Shown here: piece by piece, positions 63,844 through 64,000 of the stretch
How the letters are laid out: the number at the start of each line of letters is the position of its first letter
Position numbering within the stretch: the stretch's first letter is position 1
Source: Sideroxydans sp.
Lineage (GTDB): Bacteria > Pseudomonadota > Gammaproteobacteria > Burkholderiales > Gallionellaceae
DNA length: 64,000 bases
NCBI GenBank assembly: GCA_024636935.1
Contig: JAGXGC010000017.1
Location: 54,672 to 118,671 of the forward strand
Direction: 5' to 3'
Notes under the pieces: generated by a model
Databases searched by the model: none
What the model saw: only the letters and a program-made list of their open reading frames with translations
What the model was told of the DNA's origin: nothing
Position numbers and translations under genes: made by a program

Positions 63844-64000
63844 TTAATCAATCCCAAACAGATCGCGGCTATAAACTTTCGCCGCCACATCTTTGATGTC
63901 ATCCGTCACACGGTTCGCCACAATCACATCCGCTTCGCGCTTGAACTGCTCAAGATCATTCACCACACGCGAATGGAAGAAGCTGTCTTCCTTCAGCGCA
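63844..64000 (-). CDS. UDP-glucose/GDP-mannose dehydrogenase family protein, C-terminal end (partial)
   Basis: The reverse-strand frame runs off the right edge; 51 residues and a TAA are visible. They read DSFFHSRVVNDLEQFKREAD, then VIVANRVTDDIKDVA and finally AKVYSRDLFGID. This matches the C-terminal UDP-binding domain of UDP-glucose 6-dehydrogenase (Ugd), where VIVANR and KVYTRDLF endings are standard. It would make UDP-glucuronate for the glycan. The NAD and catalytic domains are outside the window, so a related GDP-mannose or UDP-HexNAc dehydrogenase cannot be fully excluded. Confidence 0.78.
   Translation of the reverse strand, partial: ALKEDSFFHSRVVNDLEQFKREADVIVANRVTDDIKDVAAKVYSRDLFGID

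Overview
The window reads as a chromosomal segment of a Gram-negative betaproteobacterium. A Gallionella/Sideroxydans/Nitrosomonas-like relative is my guess, based on overall protein style, the csp plus long IF-1 (infA2-type) pair, and a large LPS/capsule locus. Taxonomy is inference only. I saw no rRNA, tRNA, CRISPR array, insertion sequence or phage gene, and no gene-free stretch exceeds 300 bases.

Region 1 (1-9331, + strand) is housekeeping and signalling. It holds the tail of a cation P-type ATPase, a Na/Pi-cotransporter-like protein with a PhoU-like tail, a DUF2062 membrane protein, a PfkB sugar/nucleoside kinase and a fructosamine-3-kinase-like protein. These are followed by a periplasmic solute-binding protein broken by a one-base frameshift, a 1134-residue PAS-GGDEF-EAL c-di-GMP enzyme that overlaps it, a cold-shock protein and IF-1. 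A strong, probably bidirectional hairpin terminator (9346-9386) separates this strand from everything that follows.

Region 2 (9385-64000, all - strand, running on past the right edge) is one very large surface-glycan locus, most genes touching or overlapping by 4 bp. In transcription order (right to left) it starts with the tail of a UDP-glucose dehydrogenase, a Wzy/WaaL-like protein and a Wzz-like protein. Next comes a pseudaminic-acid operon (pseB, pseC, pseF, pseG, pseI) with a methyltransferase, a metallophosphoesterase and an ATP-grasp protein embedded in it, but no pseH. Then come a putative transferase, a PglK/MsbA-like ABC flippase, a glycosyltransferase-FkbM fusion, methyltransferases and epimerases. 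From 44590 to 37424 lies a tightly coupled and unusual set: a tandem-domain nucleotidyltransferase, GtrA, a DPM-like GT2, a glycerophosphodiesterase-like protein, a membrane GT-C-like/uridine-kinase fusion, a HAD phosphatase and a class II aldolase. This is the best candidate for an undescribed pathway.

From about 37 kb to 19 kb there are many glycosyltransferases, a DegT aminotransferase, a WcaJ-type initiating phosphotransferase and a WbpM-type dehydratase. From 19175 to 12900 lies a CDP-sugar operon, ddhA-ddhB-ddhC plus a TPP carboligase and an SDR reductase. This matches the logic of the Yersinia yersiniose A (branched 3,6-dideoxyhexose) pathway. It is interrupted by a four-helix-bundle (S23/IVP-type) gene flanked by short inverted repeats. 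The locus ends with a glycosyltransferase, a second Wzy/WaaL-like protein and the housekeeping gene apaH.

The genes together would make at least two unusual sugars (CMP-pseudaminate or a variant, and a CDP-branched dideoxyhexose). They would assemble them on undecaprenyl phosphate, flip them (the only flippase visible is the ABC protein) and polymerise or ligate them. The stretches around 33.5-37.4 kb and 44.6-54 kb look clearly AT-richer than the 10-20 kb part, which fits piecemeal acquisition.
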